Below the pieces are notes generated by a model, which worked only from the letters and a program-made list of their open reading frames with translations, did not search any database and had not been told where the DNA came from. Shown piece after piece: positions 39,406-48,764 of a DNA stretch of 64,000 nucleotides. The DNA comes from Burkholderiales bacterium. Lineage in GTDB: Bacteria > Pseudomonadota > Gammaproteobacteria > Burkholderiales > JAEUOS01. The translations under genes were made by a program, and so were the position numbers. Where the stretch lies: positions 1 through 64,000 of the forward strand of contig JAEUOR010000047.1 in NCBI GenBank assembly GCA_016790635.1, read 5' to 3'. Within the stretch, counting starts at the first letter, position 1. Every line of letters begins with the position of its first letter.

Positions 39406-40176
39406 TCAGTCACCCGGCACCACGCGCCGCGCCAGGCGCCAGGCCAGCCAGAAGGCCGCGGCTGCCGCAAGCAGATGCTTGAGGGTGTGGCCGCTGACCA
39501 GTCCGGCCAGCGCGGAGTAGGTCTGGGCATCGAGCACCTCGAAGACCTTGGCTGCCAGGTACAGGCCGATCGCGCCGTACCAGTCGCTTGCCGCCAGGAT
39601 GCCCGGTCGCGTCAGTGCGCATACCAGCGGAATGAGGGCGATCGGCAGGAACTGGACGAAGAGATAGACGCGCAGGTCCCCGTCACCAGCTGCAGCGCCG
39701 CTGTACCAGAGCCACACCGACAGCGTAGCCAGGCCGAAACCCAGCGCCTGGGCCAACGGACCACCCAGGCGTGCGTCGACGCGCTCGGCCAAGAGCGCGC
39801 AGGTGATCCAGGCGCAAGCCCAGGCGATCGGCAGGCGGTCGATGGCGAGGCCGAAATCGTCTGGTTCCCAGTGATAAAAGGCCGAACCGGCAGAGGTCAT
39901 CGCCACGGCGACAAAAAAGAGCCCCCAGGCCGCACGCGATGGCGCGGCGCGCGGCATCTGCAGCGCGACGATCAGGCCTAGCACTCCGGCCAACAGAAAG
40001 GGCAGGTTGGAGAGCACGTCGGCGGCATGTGGAACATCGTTCCAGGTGCGCTTGTCGGCGAAGTCGTGGTAGTTCTGCGGTTGGGCGATCGGGCCGTGCC
40101 AGAGCAGCGCCAGCGCGATCAGCGCGACAAAGGCGGCCAGGAAGGCAAGACGACTCGGGGCGATGGCGGGTTGCAT
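39406..40176 (-). CDS. CREST-superfamily membrane hydrolase (ceramidase-like)
   Basis: A 256-residue protein with about seven predicted helices. It shows the spaced residues of the alkaline ceramidase/PAQR/Per1 (CREST) superfamily: Ser98 and His102 in AGSAFYHWEP, Asp113 in the IDRLP motif, and His230 and His234 in SGHTLKH, expected to bind zinc and catalyse amide or ester hydrolysis within the membrane. Bacterial substrates are unknown; a lipid amide is plausible. The ATG at 40176 is preferred over one at 40230. Confidence 0.8.
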   Translation of the reverse strand: MQPAIAPSRLAFLAAFVALIALALLWHGPIAQPQNYHDFADKRTWNDVPHAADVLSNLPFLLAGVLGLIVALQMPRAAPSRAAWGLFFVAVAMTSAGSAFYHWEPDDFGLAIDRLPIAWACAWITCALLAERVDARLGGPLAQALGFGLATLSVWLWYSGAAAGDGDLRVYLFVQFLPIALIPLVCALTRPGILAASDWYGAIGLYLAAKVFEVLDAQTYSALAGLVSGHTLKHLLAAAAAFWLAWRLARRVVPGD

Positions 40177-40295
40177 GATGGCGGTCTCGTGACGACAAGA
40201 GCCCTCAGGATGGCGCGTTCCGGTGCTCAATGCCAGTCACGCGCGACCGGTCGCGCCGCTTGCTCCCCATCGTCGCCTGGCGCGCTACCCTGGTA

Positions 40296-40904
40296 TCACG
40301 CCGTCGGCGGCGCCGATGCCGCGTAGGCCGGCACGGCACTGGCAAACCGGGCCAGCCATTCCACCATGCGCGGGTGGGCGGCGCGCCAGCGGCCGGCGTG
40401 GCGGAAATCCATGTAGCCGAGTGCGGCGGCGATGGTCAGGTGGCCGTAGTCGGGATGCGCGCCCCAGGCCGGCGGCGCGACCTCGAGCATGGCGAGCGCG
40501 CGGTCGATCTTGCCCTGCAGGCGGTCCACCCACGACTGCACGCGCATGTTTTCCGGCCGGTAGCGGCCTTCGTAGACCTGCAACAGCGCCTGCTCGATGA
40601 GTCCGTCGCCCAGCGAGGCCATGGTCAGGGTGCGCCAGCGCTCGGGCCCCGCACGCGGCACCAGCACCGGGCCGCTGCCGATCGTGTCCAGGTACTCGCA
40701 GATGACGTGGCTGTCGTGCAGGGCCTCGCCGCTTGCGATGATGAGCGCCGGAATGCGGCCCAGCGGATTGGCGGCATTGAGCGTGGCGTCGCCGCGGGTC
40801 GCATCGACAGGCATGACCTCGACCTGCTGCTGGAGGTTCTTCATGGCGATGACCATGGTGACCTTGCGGCCAAAGGGGGAGGCGGGACTGGAGAGGAGTT
40901 TCAT
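40296..40904 (-). CDS. Glutathione S-transferase family protein
   Basis: A 202-residue soluble protein. The thioredoxin-like N-terminal domain starts MKLLSSPASPFGRKVTMV, with the Ser that commonly activates glutathione in bacterial GSTs; NPLGRIPALI has the cis-proline, and the C-terminal half is all-helical. Nearest in style to the small YibF-like GSTs. It is 58 bases downstream of an MFS gene on the same strand. Confidence 0.9.
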   Translation of the reverse strand: MKLLSSPASPFGRKVTMVIAMKNLQQQVEVMPVDATRGDATLNAANPLGRIPALIIASGEALHDSHVICEYLDTIGSGPVLVPRAGPERWRTLTMASLGDGLIEQALLQVYEGRYRPENMRVQSWVDRLQGKIDRALAMLEVAPPAWGAHPDYGHLTIAAALGYMDFRHAGRWRAAHPRMVEWLARFASAVPAYAASAPPTA

Positions 40905-40962
40905 GTTTGGTCCGGGAGAGTGGCGGGAAGGGAGGATGCCGCGGGAGGGGCGCGCGGCCGGT

Positions 40963-42225
40963 TCAGGTCAGTGCGTTGGCGGCCACCGATCGCGGCCACA
41001 GGTCGGAGCGCCAGCGCCAGGCGATTGCAGCAGTCAATACCAGACCCAGGGCGCAGTAAAGCATGTTCATCGTCCCGTAGCCCAGCGCGGCGATGACCGG
41101 ACCGGAGATGATGAGGCCCAGCGGCAGGCCCCAGATGGCCAGCATGCGCATGCCCATGACCCGCCCGCGCATGTCCGGCGAGGAGACGCGCAGCATGACC
41201 GCCGCCAGCGGCGTCAGGCAAAAGCTCTGCACCAGGCCGGCGGCGAACAAGAGGACCAGCCCGGTGGCAAGGTCGCGGGTCTGGCCGAATGCGAGCAGGG
41301 CGACGAACCACGCAGCGCTGCCGGCCAGCATGGTGCGACCGGCACGCAGCGGCAGGCGATTGGCGCCAACCAGGATCGAACCGGCCAGGGCGCCGCCCGC
41401 GAACGCCGCGGCCAGGGTGCCGAGTCCGGCCTGGCCGATGGCGAATACCTCCTTGGCGATATAGGGCAGCAGCCCCAGGGTGAAGGGAAACGCCAGCATG
41501 TTGACCAGGAAGGCGATGGAGAACGCGGCCAGCACCGGGGGAGTGCGCCAGACGTAGGCGGCAGCCTCCCTCAAGTCGACCAGCGGATGCGTCGGCGTTG
41601 CCGCGGCGTCGCCGTGGCCCGCGGGCCGGCCGGCGACAAAACAGGACAGGACCACCGCTGCCAGGTACATGATCGTGACGATCGCGTAAGCCGGCCCCAT
41701 GCCGATCAGCGCGACGACGGCCGTGCCGGTCAGCGCGCCGAACAGGCGCGCCGTGTCCGAAGTCGTTCGCGATACCGCAAGCGCACCCAGCAACATGCCG
41801 GGTTGCATGGTCTGGCCGACCAGCGCATGGCGCATGACCATGTCCGAAGGCTTGAGCAAGCCTGCAATGAAGGCGATGACAAAGACATGCCATGGCACGA
41901 GGACGTCGCTCGCGACCAGTGCCAGGAGCAGCGCGGCCAGCGCCGTGTAGACCGCGCGCGTCGCGATCAGGACCGTGCGGTGCCCGAACCGGTCGCCGGC
42001 CACGCCGAAGAAGGGGGAGATGAGCGATCCCAGCCAGGCCAGTGCGCCGAACACCACCAGTTGTTGCACCGACCCGGTCACGCTCAGGATGTACCAGCCC
42101 AGGATGAGCGTTTCCATCTCGAAGGCCCAGGATGTCAGGAGGTCGGCCGGCCACTGGAAACGGAAACTGCGTACGCGAAACGGCGCCAGGGCCGCCGCGC
42201 GAGCCGCGGGAGGAGGCAGGGTCAT
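40963..42225 (-). CDS. MFS transporter (EntS/MFS_3-like)
   Basis: A 420-residue permease with twelve predicted helices. The loop between helices 2 and 3 has the MFS motif-A variant GVAGDRFGHRTVL. It begins LAPFRVRSFRFQWPADLLTSWAFEMETLILGW, typical of the exporter group that includes EntS. Substrate unknown. It is divergent from the alpha/beta hydrolase gene across 129 bases. Confidence 0.88.
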   Translation of the reverse strand: MTLPPPAARAAALAPFRVRSFRFQWPADLLTSWAFEMETLILGWYILSVTGSVQQLVVFGALAWLGSLISPFFGVAGDRFGHRTVLIATRAVYTALAALLLALVASDVLVPWHVFVIAFIAGLLKPSDMVMRHALVGQTMQPGMLLGALAVSRTTSDTARLFGALTGTAVVALIGMGPAYAIVTIMYLAAVVLSCFVAGRPAGHGDAAATPTHPLVDLREAAAYVWRTPPVLAAFSIAFLVNMLAFPFTLGLLPYIAKEVFAIGQAGLGTLAAAFAGGALAGSILVGANRLPLRAGRTMLAGSAAWFVALLAFGQTRDLATGLVLLFAAGLVQSFCLTPLAAVMLRVSSPDMRGRVMGMRMLAIWGLPLGLIISGPVIAALGYGTMNMLYCALGLVLTAAIAWRWRSDLWPRSVAANALT

Positions 42226-42285
42226 GCGCGAATGCTACATGCTCGGACCATCGCATGGCCTGAAAAGCGCTGGTCCGGGGGGTTT

Positions 42286-42294
42286 TGGTATTGT
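42286..42294 (+). promoter_or_regulatory. Putative extended -10 promoter of the 42355 operon
   Basis: TGGTATTGT contains an extended -10 (TG, one base, TATTGT), about 60 bases before the ATG of the alpha/beta hydrolase gene. The -35 is not recognisable. Confidence 0.35.
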
Positions 42295-42354
42295 TCGCCA
42301 TCTGCCGGCGCATGGGCGCCGGCCGCTTCCCTTCGACGCCAGGAGTCTGCCGGC

Positions 42355-43530
42355 ATGGCCACCAAGCTTCACGAGATCGAAACCGACTGGGTGCACGTCA
42401 AGTTCACCGAGACCTCGCAGTTCACCGAGGTCTACGGCTTTTCCGGTTCGCAGGGTGTGGTCAACCTGGAAGGAGTGCGCCTGCGACCGCGCGGTGTGCC
42501 CTCCAAGACCCTGGCGATCTACATGCATCCGGCCAGCACCCTGCAACTGTTGCCCATGCCGCAGGAGATGGCGCGTCACGGCGTGCACGTGCTGTGCGCT
42601 GCCAGCCGTTACTGCAAGAACGACGCTCCGCTGATTTTCGAGAAGGTCATCCTTGACCTGGGTGCCTACATCCGCCACGCGCGCGAGGTGTGGGGCTACG
42701 AGAAGATCGTCCTCAACGGCTGGTCCGGCGGCGGTTCGCTGGCGCTGTTCTACCAGTCGCAGGCCGAGCATCCGACCGTCACGGCGACACCGGCGGGCGA
42801 TCCGGTCGATATCGCGGGTGCCCGGCTGATTCCGGCCGATGCGATGATCTTCCAAGCCGCGCATCTGTCGCGCGCCCACATGCTGGCCGATTGCATCGAT
42901 CCGTCCGTGATCGACGAGAGCGATCCCGACACCCGCGATGTCGAGCTCGACATCTACGATCCGAGGAACCCCAACCAGCCGCCGTATTCAAGCCAGTACA
43001 TCGCGCGCTATCGTGCGGCGCAAATGGCGCGCATGCGCCGCCGCACCGCCTGGGTACGCGAAACCCTGGACAGGCTCAAGCGGCGCGGCGGGGACGAGAT
43101 GGAGCGCGGATTCGTCACTTTCCGCACCATCGCCGACCTGCGCTTCCTCGACCCGGCCATCGATCCCAACGACCGCAAGCCCAGGAGTTGCTGGATCGGC
43201 AACCCGGGAACCGCCAACACCGGGCCGGTGGGCCTGGCGCGCTTCTCGACCCTGCGTTCCTGGCTGTCGCAATGGTCGCTGGACGACAGCAACGCCAACG
43301 GCGAGACCGCGGCAGCCGGCATCCATGTGCCGTTCCTGGCCATCGAGAACTCCGCCGACGACGCCGTGCCGCAGCCGCATACCGGCATCATCCACGCCGC
43401 CGCGGCCAGTACGGACAAGAGCATGCACGTGATCCGTGGCGCGACCCACTACTACCAGGGACAGCCGCAGCTGCTGGCCGAGGCGGTCGATACCTGCCTC
43501 ACCTGGATGCGCGCGCGCGGATTGGCCTAG
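42355..43530 (+). CDS. Alpha/beta hydrolase family protein
   Basis: A 391-residue soluble hydrolase without signal peptide. The nucleophile elbow is LNGWSGGGSLALF, the acid probably lies in AIENSADDAVPQPH, and the catalytic His is in HVIRGATHYYQGQ. The long lid between strands is Arg- and Asp-rich (YDPRNPNQPPYSSQY). Substrate unknown. AGGAG precedes the ATG at 42355; the open frame upstream overlaps the divergent MFS gene and is not coding. A Bug-like gene follows six bases later. Confidence 0.85.
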   Translation: MATKLHEIETDWVHVKFTETSQFTEVYGFSGSQGVVNLEGVRLRPRGVPSKTLAIYMHPASTLQLLPMPQEMARHGVHVLCAASRYCKNDAPLIFEKVILDLGAYIRHAREVWGYEKIVLNGWSGGGSLALFYQSQAEHPTVTATPAGDPVDIAGARLIPADAMIFQAAHLSRAHMLADCIDPSVIDESDPDTRDVELDIYDPRNPNQPPYSSQYIARYRAAQMARMRRRTAWVRETLDRLKRRGGDEMERGFVTFRTIADLRFLDPAIDPNDRKPRSCWIGNPGTANTGPVGLARFSTLRSWLSQWSLDDSNANGETAAAGIHVPFLAIENSADDAVPQPHTGIIHAAAASTDKSMHVIRGATHYYQGQPQLLAEAVDTCLTWMRARGLA

Positions 43531-43536
43531 GGGCAG

Positions 43537-44436
43537 ATGTACCCGGCGCGCGCAGTCCGCATCATCGTGCCCTATGGGCGCGACGGCGCCTCTGACCGCC
43601 TGGGACGCGCAGTCGGCGCGCGCCTGGCCCAGCTGTGGGGCGTCGCGGTGGACTACGAGAATCTGCCCGGTGCCGGCACCGCGATCGGCATGCGCCGCGC
43701 GGCGGACGCGCCGGCCGATGGTTACACGCTCATGCTGGGCACCTCGACCACGCACGCGCTGGCGCCGGCCCTGCGCGGCGACCTGGGCTTCGAGCCGGCG
43801 CGAGCCTTCGCGCCGCTGTGCATGATCGGCTGGTCGCCCAACCTGCTGCTCTCGCGGCGCGGGCTGGCTGCGGGCGTGCAGGAACTGGTGGCACTGGCGC
43901 GCGCGCGTCCCGGGGTGCTGCGCTACGCTTCTGCCGGAGCCGGGCAGACGATCCATCTGTGCGCCGAGCTGTTCGCCCGCCTGGCCGGCGTGTCGCTGTA
44001 TCACGTGCCCTTCGAGAGCGGCAGCATGGACGGCCTGAAGGCGCTGGCGGCGGGGCGCGTCGACCTGATGTTCGACAACGTGCTGGCCGCCCTGCCGATG
44101 CTGCGCGAGCGTCAGGTCGAGGCGCTCGGCGTCGCTTCCAGCATGCCTTGCGCCATTCTGCCGGACTTGCCGACGCTGGCCGAGGCCGGCGTTCCCGGCT
44201 ACTCGGCCGACATCTGGCTCGGTCTTTTCGCACCTGCGGCAACGCCGCGCGAGGTGGTGGGCGCCCTGGAGCGCGACGTGGCGACGGTGCTGGGTCAGAC
44301 CGACCTGGTCGCGGAACTGCGCGCCTTGGGGCTGATGCTCGATGTCCAGTCGGGAGAGGACTTCGCTGCGGAGATCGCGCAGAACGCGCGCGACTGGCAA
44401 GGCATCATCGCTCTTTGCGGCCTGCACCCGGCATGA
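43537..44436 (+). CDS. Bug/TctC-like protein lacking a signal peptide
   Basis: A 299-residue protein that starts straight at the mature Bug fold: MYPARAVRIIVPYGRDGASDRLG, then NLPGAGTAIG, ADGYTLMLG and YHVPFESGSMDGL. An in-frame TAG, the stop of the previous gene, lies only six bases upstream, so no exported form can be encoded here. AGGGG precedes the ATG. It may act in the cytoplasm or may be a decayed receptor, though all core motifs are intact. It is followed by a gamma-glutamyltransferase gene. Confidence 0.88.
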   Translation: MYPARAVRIIVPYGRDGASDRLGRAVGARLAQLWGVAVDYENLPGAGTAIGMRRAADAPADGYTLMLGTSTTHALAPALRGDLGFEPARAFAPLCMIGWSPNLLLSRRGLAAGVQELVALARARPGVLRYASAGAGQTIHLCAELFARLAGVSLYHVPFESGSMDGLKALAAGRVDLMFDNVLAALPMLRERQVEALGVASSMPCAILPDLPTLAEAGVPGYSADIWLGLFAPAATPREVVGALERDVATVLGQTDLVAELRALGLMLDVQSGEDFAAEIAQNARDWQGIIALCGLHPA

Positions 44437-44449
44437 GAGAAGCGACGCG

Positions 44450-46270
44450 ATGAATCCCCCATTCACGACCCGTCCCGAGATGCGCGGCAGCTTCGGCGTC
44501 GCCGCCTCGACCCACTGGATCGCCTCCGCGGTGGCGATGCGCATGCTGGAACTGGGCGGCAATGCCTTCGACGGCGCGGTCGCCGGCGGCCTGGCGTTGC
44601 AGGTGCTCGAGCCGCACCTGTGCGGGCCCGGCGGCGAAGTGCCGATCCTGCTCTGGAACGAGGCCGCTTCGGAGTGCAAGGTCATCTGCGGCCAGGGCGT
44701 GGCGCCTCAGGCGGCGACGATCGCGCACTTTCGCGCCATGGGACTCCACATGGTGCCCGGCACGGGCCTGCTGTCTGCGACCGTCCCCGGGGCCTTCGAT
44801 GCGTGGATGCTGCTCTTGCGCGATCACGGCAGCCTGCCGCTCCGAACGGTGCTGGAACCGGTCATCGGCTACGCGACCCGCGGCGTGCCGCTGGTGCCGC
44901 GCATTCGCCAGGCGATTGCCGCCGTCAAGGATCTTTTCCTGGCTGAGTGGCCTGCCTCGGCCGCCACCTACTTGCCGGGCGGCGCGGTGCCTGGTGCGAA
45001 TCATCTGCTCGTCAACGCCGGCATCGCCGCCACCTACACCCGGGTATTGGCCGAGGCAGAGGCGGCCGGGTCGGACCGCGTGCGTCAGATCGACGCCGCG
45101 CGCAACGCGTGGTACCGCGGCTTTGTCGCCGAGGCCATCGGCGCCTACTGCCGCAGCACGCCTTCGATCGACACCACGGGCGAGCGCCATCGCGGGCTCC
45201 TCGATGCCGACGACCTTGCGCGCTGGCAGGCCGCCTACGATGCGCCGCTCCTCTACGCCTATGCCGGCGTGGAGGTTGCCAAGTGCGGGGCGTGGAGCCA
45301 GGGGCCGGTGCTGCACCAGCAGCTTGCGCTCCTGGCCGGATTCGACCTGGCGCGCATGGGCCACAACAGCGCAGCCTTCGTCCACACCCTGGTCGAGGCG
45401 AGCAAGCTCGCGATGGCCGATCGCGATGCCTGGTACGGCGACCCGGACTTCCAGGACGTGCCGCTGGCGGACCTGCTCTCGACGGACTATGCGCGTGAGC
45501 GTCGGGCCTTGATCGGTGAAGCGTCGTCGACCACCTTGCGCGCGGGCGCGCCTGGCGGGCGGCAGCCGCGCCTGATCGACTGGGAGTCGGCGCAGGCCGA
45601 CGTGCGGCGCGACCGCTTCTTCCATGGCCTGGGCGAACCGACCTTTGCCGAACTGCCGGCCGGCAATGGCGTCCTCAACGGCGACACCTGCCATATCGAT
45701 GTCATCGACCGCTTCGGCAACATGGTCTCGGCGACCCCGTCAGGCGGCTGGCTGTCGTCCTCGCCGGTGATTCCGGGCCTGGGCTTTGCACTCAACACGC
45801 GTGGTCAGATGTTTACGCTCGAGGCTGGCCATCCGGCCGCGCTGGCTCCTGGCAAGCGTCCGCGCACCAGCCTGTCGCCGGGCATGGCGTTTCGTGACGG
45901 CCTGCCCTGGGCCGTCTTCGGTACGCCCGGCGGCGACAACCAGGATCAGTGGCAGGTGCAACTCCTGGTGCGATTGCTGCACTTCGGCATGAACCTGCAG
46001 GAGGCCATCGACGCGCCGGCCTGGCATTCGTCGCACCTGATCGCATCGTTCTGGCCGCGCCGGCCGCAGCTGAATTCGCTGACCCTGGAAGGTCGCTTCG
46101 ACGCGCAAGTGATTGCCGAACTGCGCGAACGCGGCCACGCGGTCACGGTCGGCGAACCCTGGTCGGAAGGGCGCCTGTCGGCGGCATCGCGCGAGCCGGC
46201 CGGCGCCGGGCGACTGTTGCGCGCGGCGGCGAATCCGCGCGGCATGCAGGGTTACGCAATCGGACGCTGA
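44450..46270 (+). CDS. Gamma-glutamyltransferase family protein
   Basis: A 606-residue Ntn-hydrolase of the GGT family. These are made as a precursor that cuts itself before a Thr; here the candidate is Thr413 in NGDTCHIDVIDRFGNMVSATPSGGW. LELGGNAFDGAVAGGLALQV near the N-terminus and SPGMAFRDGLPWAVFGTPGGDNQDQW near the end are diagnostic. No signal peptide is visible, so it is probably cytoplasmic and may be an amidase-like relative (for example of glutaryl-7-ACA acylase type) rather than a glutathione hydrolase. It is 13 bases after the signal-less Bug gene. Confidence 0.9.
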   Translation: MNPPFTTRPEMRGSFGVAASTHWIASAVAMRMLELGGNAFDGAVAGGLALQVLEPHLCGPGGEVPILLWNEAASECKVICGQGVAPQAATIAHFRAMGLHMVPGTGLLSATVPGAFDAWMLLLRDHGSLPLRTVLEPVIGYATRGVPLVPRIRQAIAAVKDLFLAEWPASAATYLPGGAVPGANHLLVNAGIAATYTRVLAEAEAAGSDRVRQIDAARNAWYRGFVAEAIGAYCRSTPSIDTTGERHRGLLDADDLARWQAAYDAPLLYAYAGVEVAKCGAWSQGPVLHQQLALLAGFDLARMGHNSAAFVHTLVEASKLAMADRDAWYGDPDFQDVPLADLLSTDYARERRALIGEASSTTLRAGAPGGRQPRLIDWESAQADVRRDRFFHGLGEPTFAELPAGNGVLNGDTCHIDVIDRFGNMVSATPSGGWLSSSPVIPGLGFALNTRGQMFTLEAGHPAALAPGKRPRTSLSPGMAFRDGLPWAVFGTPGGDNQDQWQVQLLVRLLHFGMNLQEAIDAPAWHSSHLIASFWPRRPQLNSLTLEGRFDAQVIAELRERGHAVTVGEPWSEGRLSAASREPAGAGRLLRAAANPRGMQGYAIGR

Positions 46271-46276
46271 ACGAGG

Positions 46277-46298
46277 GGGAGGAGCCTCCGCTCCTCCC
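46277..46298. terminator. Hairpin between convergent GGT and P450 genes
   Basis: An 8-bp stem (GGGAGGAG / CTCCTCCC) with a six-base loop lies in the 42-base gap between two convergent genes. No clear T run follows on either strand, so termination is plausible but unproven. Confidence 0.4.
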
Positions 46299-46312
46299 GG
46301 CGAGCACTGCGG

Positions 46313-47575
46313 TCAGTGGCGGCGTGCCGGAATGACCACCGGCATGGCAACGAAGCCATGCACGAAATTCGACTTGGTGCGCACCGGTGTGCCGGTCACC
46401 TCGATGCGCGCGAAGCGGGCGAGGATTTCCTCCCACAGCACCTTGAGCTGCAACTCGGCCAGCCGGTTGCCCACGCAGCGATGGATGCCGAAGCCGAACG
46501 ACAGGTGCTGGCGCGGCCGCGCCCGGTCGATGATGAAGCGATGCGCATCTTCGATCGCGCTCTCGTCGCGGTTGCCCGACAGGTACCACATGACGACCTT
46601 GTCGCCCTTCTTGATGGTCTTGCCGCCGACGACCGCGTCGGCGAGAGCGGTGCGCCGCATGTGCGCCAGCGGCGTCTGCCAGCGGATGATCTCCGGCACC
46701 ATGGAGGCCACCAGCTGCGGGTTGGCGACGAGCTTGTCGTATTCGGCCGGGTGCCGGTTCAACGCCAGGAGGCCGCCGGTGATCGAATTGCGCGTGGTGT
46801 CGTTGCCGCCGACGATCAGGAGGATCAGGTTGCCCAGGAACTCGTCCGGCCCCATGTTGCGCGTGGTGGGGCCGTGCGCCAGCATCGAGATCAGGTCGTT
46901 GCCCGGCGCGGCGTTGACGCGCTCGTTCCACAGGCGCGTGAAGTAATCGCGGCACTTGCCCAGTTCGACGAGGCGCTGCTCCCAGGAGGTGACCGGGCCG
47001 TTGCCGTCGGGGTCGCCGGTGGCCATGTCCGACCACCAGGTGAGGAGACGCCGTTCCTCGAAAGGGAAGTCGAACAGGGTCGCAAGCATCTGCGTGGTCA
47101 GTTCGATCGACACCCGCTCCACCCAGTCGAACTCCTCGCCGATCGGCAGGCCGTCGAGGATGGCGCCGGCGCGTGAGCGGATGGTGCTTTCGAGCCGCGC
47201 CAGGTTGGCCGGCGCCACGATCGGGCTCACGGTCTTGCGCTGCTCGTCATGGCGCGGCGGGTCCATGGCGATGAAGCTCGGGAACATCTCCTGCGGCGGG
47301 CGCTCGGCCAGCGCGATGCCGCCCAGCCGGGCCTCGGAAGAGAAGACCGCATGGTTGGTGTCGACCGCCATGATGTCCTGGTAGCGGGTCACCGACCAGT
47401 AGTGGCCATAGCGCTTCGACTGCGAGCGATGTACCGGGTCCTCGCGACGCAGGCGTTCGAAGTAGAACTCGACTAAGTCCTGCTCGAAGAGATAGCCGCG
47501 GCTGACGTCGATCTCGTCGAGCGGCATCGACCAGGCGCGCGCGCGCTCCGGGTGCGATTGGTGGTCGGTCTGCAT
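46313..47575 (-). CDS. Cytochrome P450
   Basis: A 420-residue soluble bacterial P450 monooxygenase. The heme-ligand cysteine is Cys367 in FGFGIHRCVGNRLAE, the ExxR motif is EIIRW, and the oxygen-activation motif of the I helix is VGGNDTTRNS. The sequence style fits the CYP111/CYP125/CYP142-like groups that oxidise terpenes, sterol side chains or fatty acids. No ferredoxin or reductase gene is adjacent. I start at the ATG at 47575 (MQTDHQSHPERARAW); an upstream ATG at 47629 is less likely. Confidence 0.92.
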   Translation of the reverse strand: MQTDHQSHPERARAWSMPLDEIDVSRGYLFEQDLVEFYFERLRREDPVHRSQSKRYGHYWSVTRYQDIMAVDTNHAVFSSEARLGGIALAERPPQEMFPSFIAMDPPRHDEQRKTVSPIVAPANLARLESTIRSRAGAILDGLPIGEEFDWVERVSIELTTQMLATLFDFPFEERRLLTWWSDMATGDPDGNGPVTSWEQRLVELGKCRDYFTRLWNERVNAAPGNDLISMLAHGPTTRNMGPDEFLGNLILLIVGGNDTTRNSITGGLLALNRHPAEYDKLVANPQLVASMVPEIIRWQTPLAHMRRTALADAVVGGKTIKKGDKVVMWYLSGNRDESAIEDAHRFIIDRARPRQHLSFGFGIHRCVGNRLAELQLKVLWEEILARFARIEVTGTPVRTKSNFVHGFVAMPVVIPARRH

Positions 47576-47747
47576 GACACCGAGTTTATCGCGCAAGCGC
47601 GTCCTGGCGATGCACGCCTCATGCGGCATGCCGAGGTTGTGGCAGATGCGACTTGTCGCTGCGCCACGCTCGACTCTGCGCGCCGCTTCACCGTCATCAT
47701 GGCATCGGGACTAGACTGGAATTGTCGTCGCTTGCCCTTGAGCTTCC

Positions 47748-48764
47748 ATGACCACTCCTGCATTTGCCGGCTTTCCACAGCGCCGCGCCTGGCTCCTGCG
47801 TCAGGTGACGGACGGACGCCTGGCTCCCGCTCAACTGGCGGCGGCGCGCACGGCCTTGGGGCTGGTGCCGGGGCGCTCGGGCTGGGTGCGCCTGATCTGG
47901 GCGACCCTCTTGACCACGGGCATCGCGCTCTTCGCGGCAGCGGCCATCTTCGCGGTCGCGTTCAACTGGGATCGCCTCGGGCACTTTTCGCGCTTTGCGG
48001 TCGTACAGGGTCTGCTCATCGCCACCGTGCTTGGCGCCTGGTGGCGCGGGGTCGGCAGCGTGGCGGGCGAAGCGCTGCTGATCGCCGCGGTGCTGTTGAC
48101 CGGCGCGCTTTTGGCCCTGTTCGGCCAGACCTACCAGACCGGGGCTGATCCTTACTCGCTCTTCGTCGTCTGGGCGCTCCTGATCCTGCCGTGGTGCCTG
48201 CATGCGCGCTGGTCGGCGCCCTGGCTGATCTGGCTTGTGGTGGCCAATGTCGGGCTGGCGCTGTACTGCCACTCCCTGGGGAGCGGGGCGCTGTTGCGGT
48301 ATTTGTTCGGCCGCGGTGAGGGGTGGCTGAGCGCGGCGATTGCCTTCAACGGCCTGGTCGTGCTCGCCTTCGAAGCGCAGCGGCGGCTGGCGGGCGCGGC
48401 ACGACATGCGCTCGTGCCGCGCGTCGCTCTCATCGCCGTGCTGCTGGCGGCGACCGCGATTCTCGTGTCGGCCGTGGGCTTCCGGCCGGTCTGGTTGCGG
48501 GATTCGTTTGCGTGGGAAGCGCTGTGGGCGGCGGCCGCGTTCGCGCTCACGCTGTGGTGGACCTACCTGGGCCGGCGCGATCTGCCGATCCTGGCGGCGA
48601 CCACGCTGGCCGGCATCGGCATCGGATTTTCGATCTTCGTGCGCATCATCGGGCCGGCCGACGCGTTTGGCGTCTTCCTGTTGTCCACCATGTATTGGGT
48701 GGGGCTGGTCAGCGCTGCGGTGGTGTGGCTGCGCGGGCTGGCCCTGACCAGGGAGGCAATATGA
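47748..48764 (+). CDS. DUF2157 membrane protein
   Basis: A 338-residue protein with a soluble N-terminal 50 residues (RRAWLLRQVTDGRLAPAQL) and about eight to ten helices. GLLALFGQTYQTGADPYSLF-like residues (LLALFGQTYQTGADPY, about 122-137) are the DUF2157 signature. The function is unknown. It forms a three-gene operon with the DUF4401 and GDYXXLXY proteins, each overlapping the next by four bases. Confidence 0.88.
   Translation: MTTPAFAGFPQRRAWLLRQVTDGRLAPAQLAAARTALGLVPGRSGWVRLIWATLLTTGIALFAAAAIFAVAFNWDRLGHFSRFAVVQGLLIATVLGAWWRGVGSVAGEALLIAAVLLTGALLALFGQTYQTGADPYSLFVVWALLILPWCLHARWSAPWLIWLVVANVGLALYCHSLGSGALLRYLFGRGEGWLSAAIAFNGLVVLAFEAQRRLAGAARHALVPRVALIAVLLAATAILVSAVGFRPVWLRDSFAWEALWAAAAFALTLWWTYLGRRDLPILAATTLAGIGIGFSIFVRIIGPADAFGVFLLSTMYWVGLVSAAVVWLRGLALTREAI

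Noticed and set aside
40597..42354. In-frame upstream extension of the alpha/beta hydrolase by more than 580 codons
   Set aside because: It runs antisense through the MFS gene. A good AGGAG and the start of hydrolase similarity mark the ATG at 42355.
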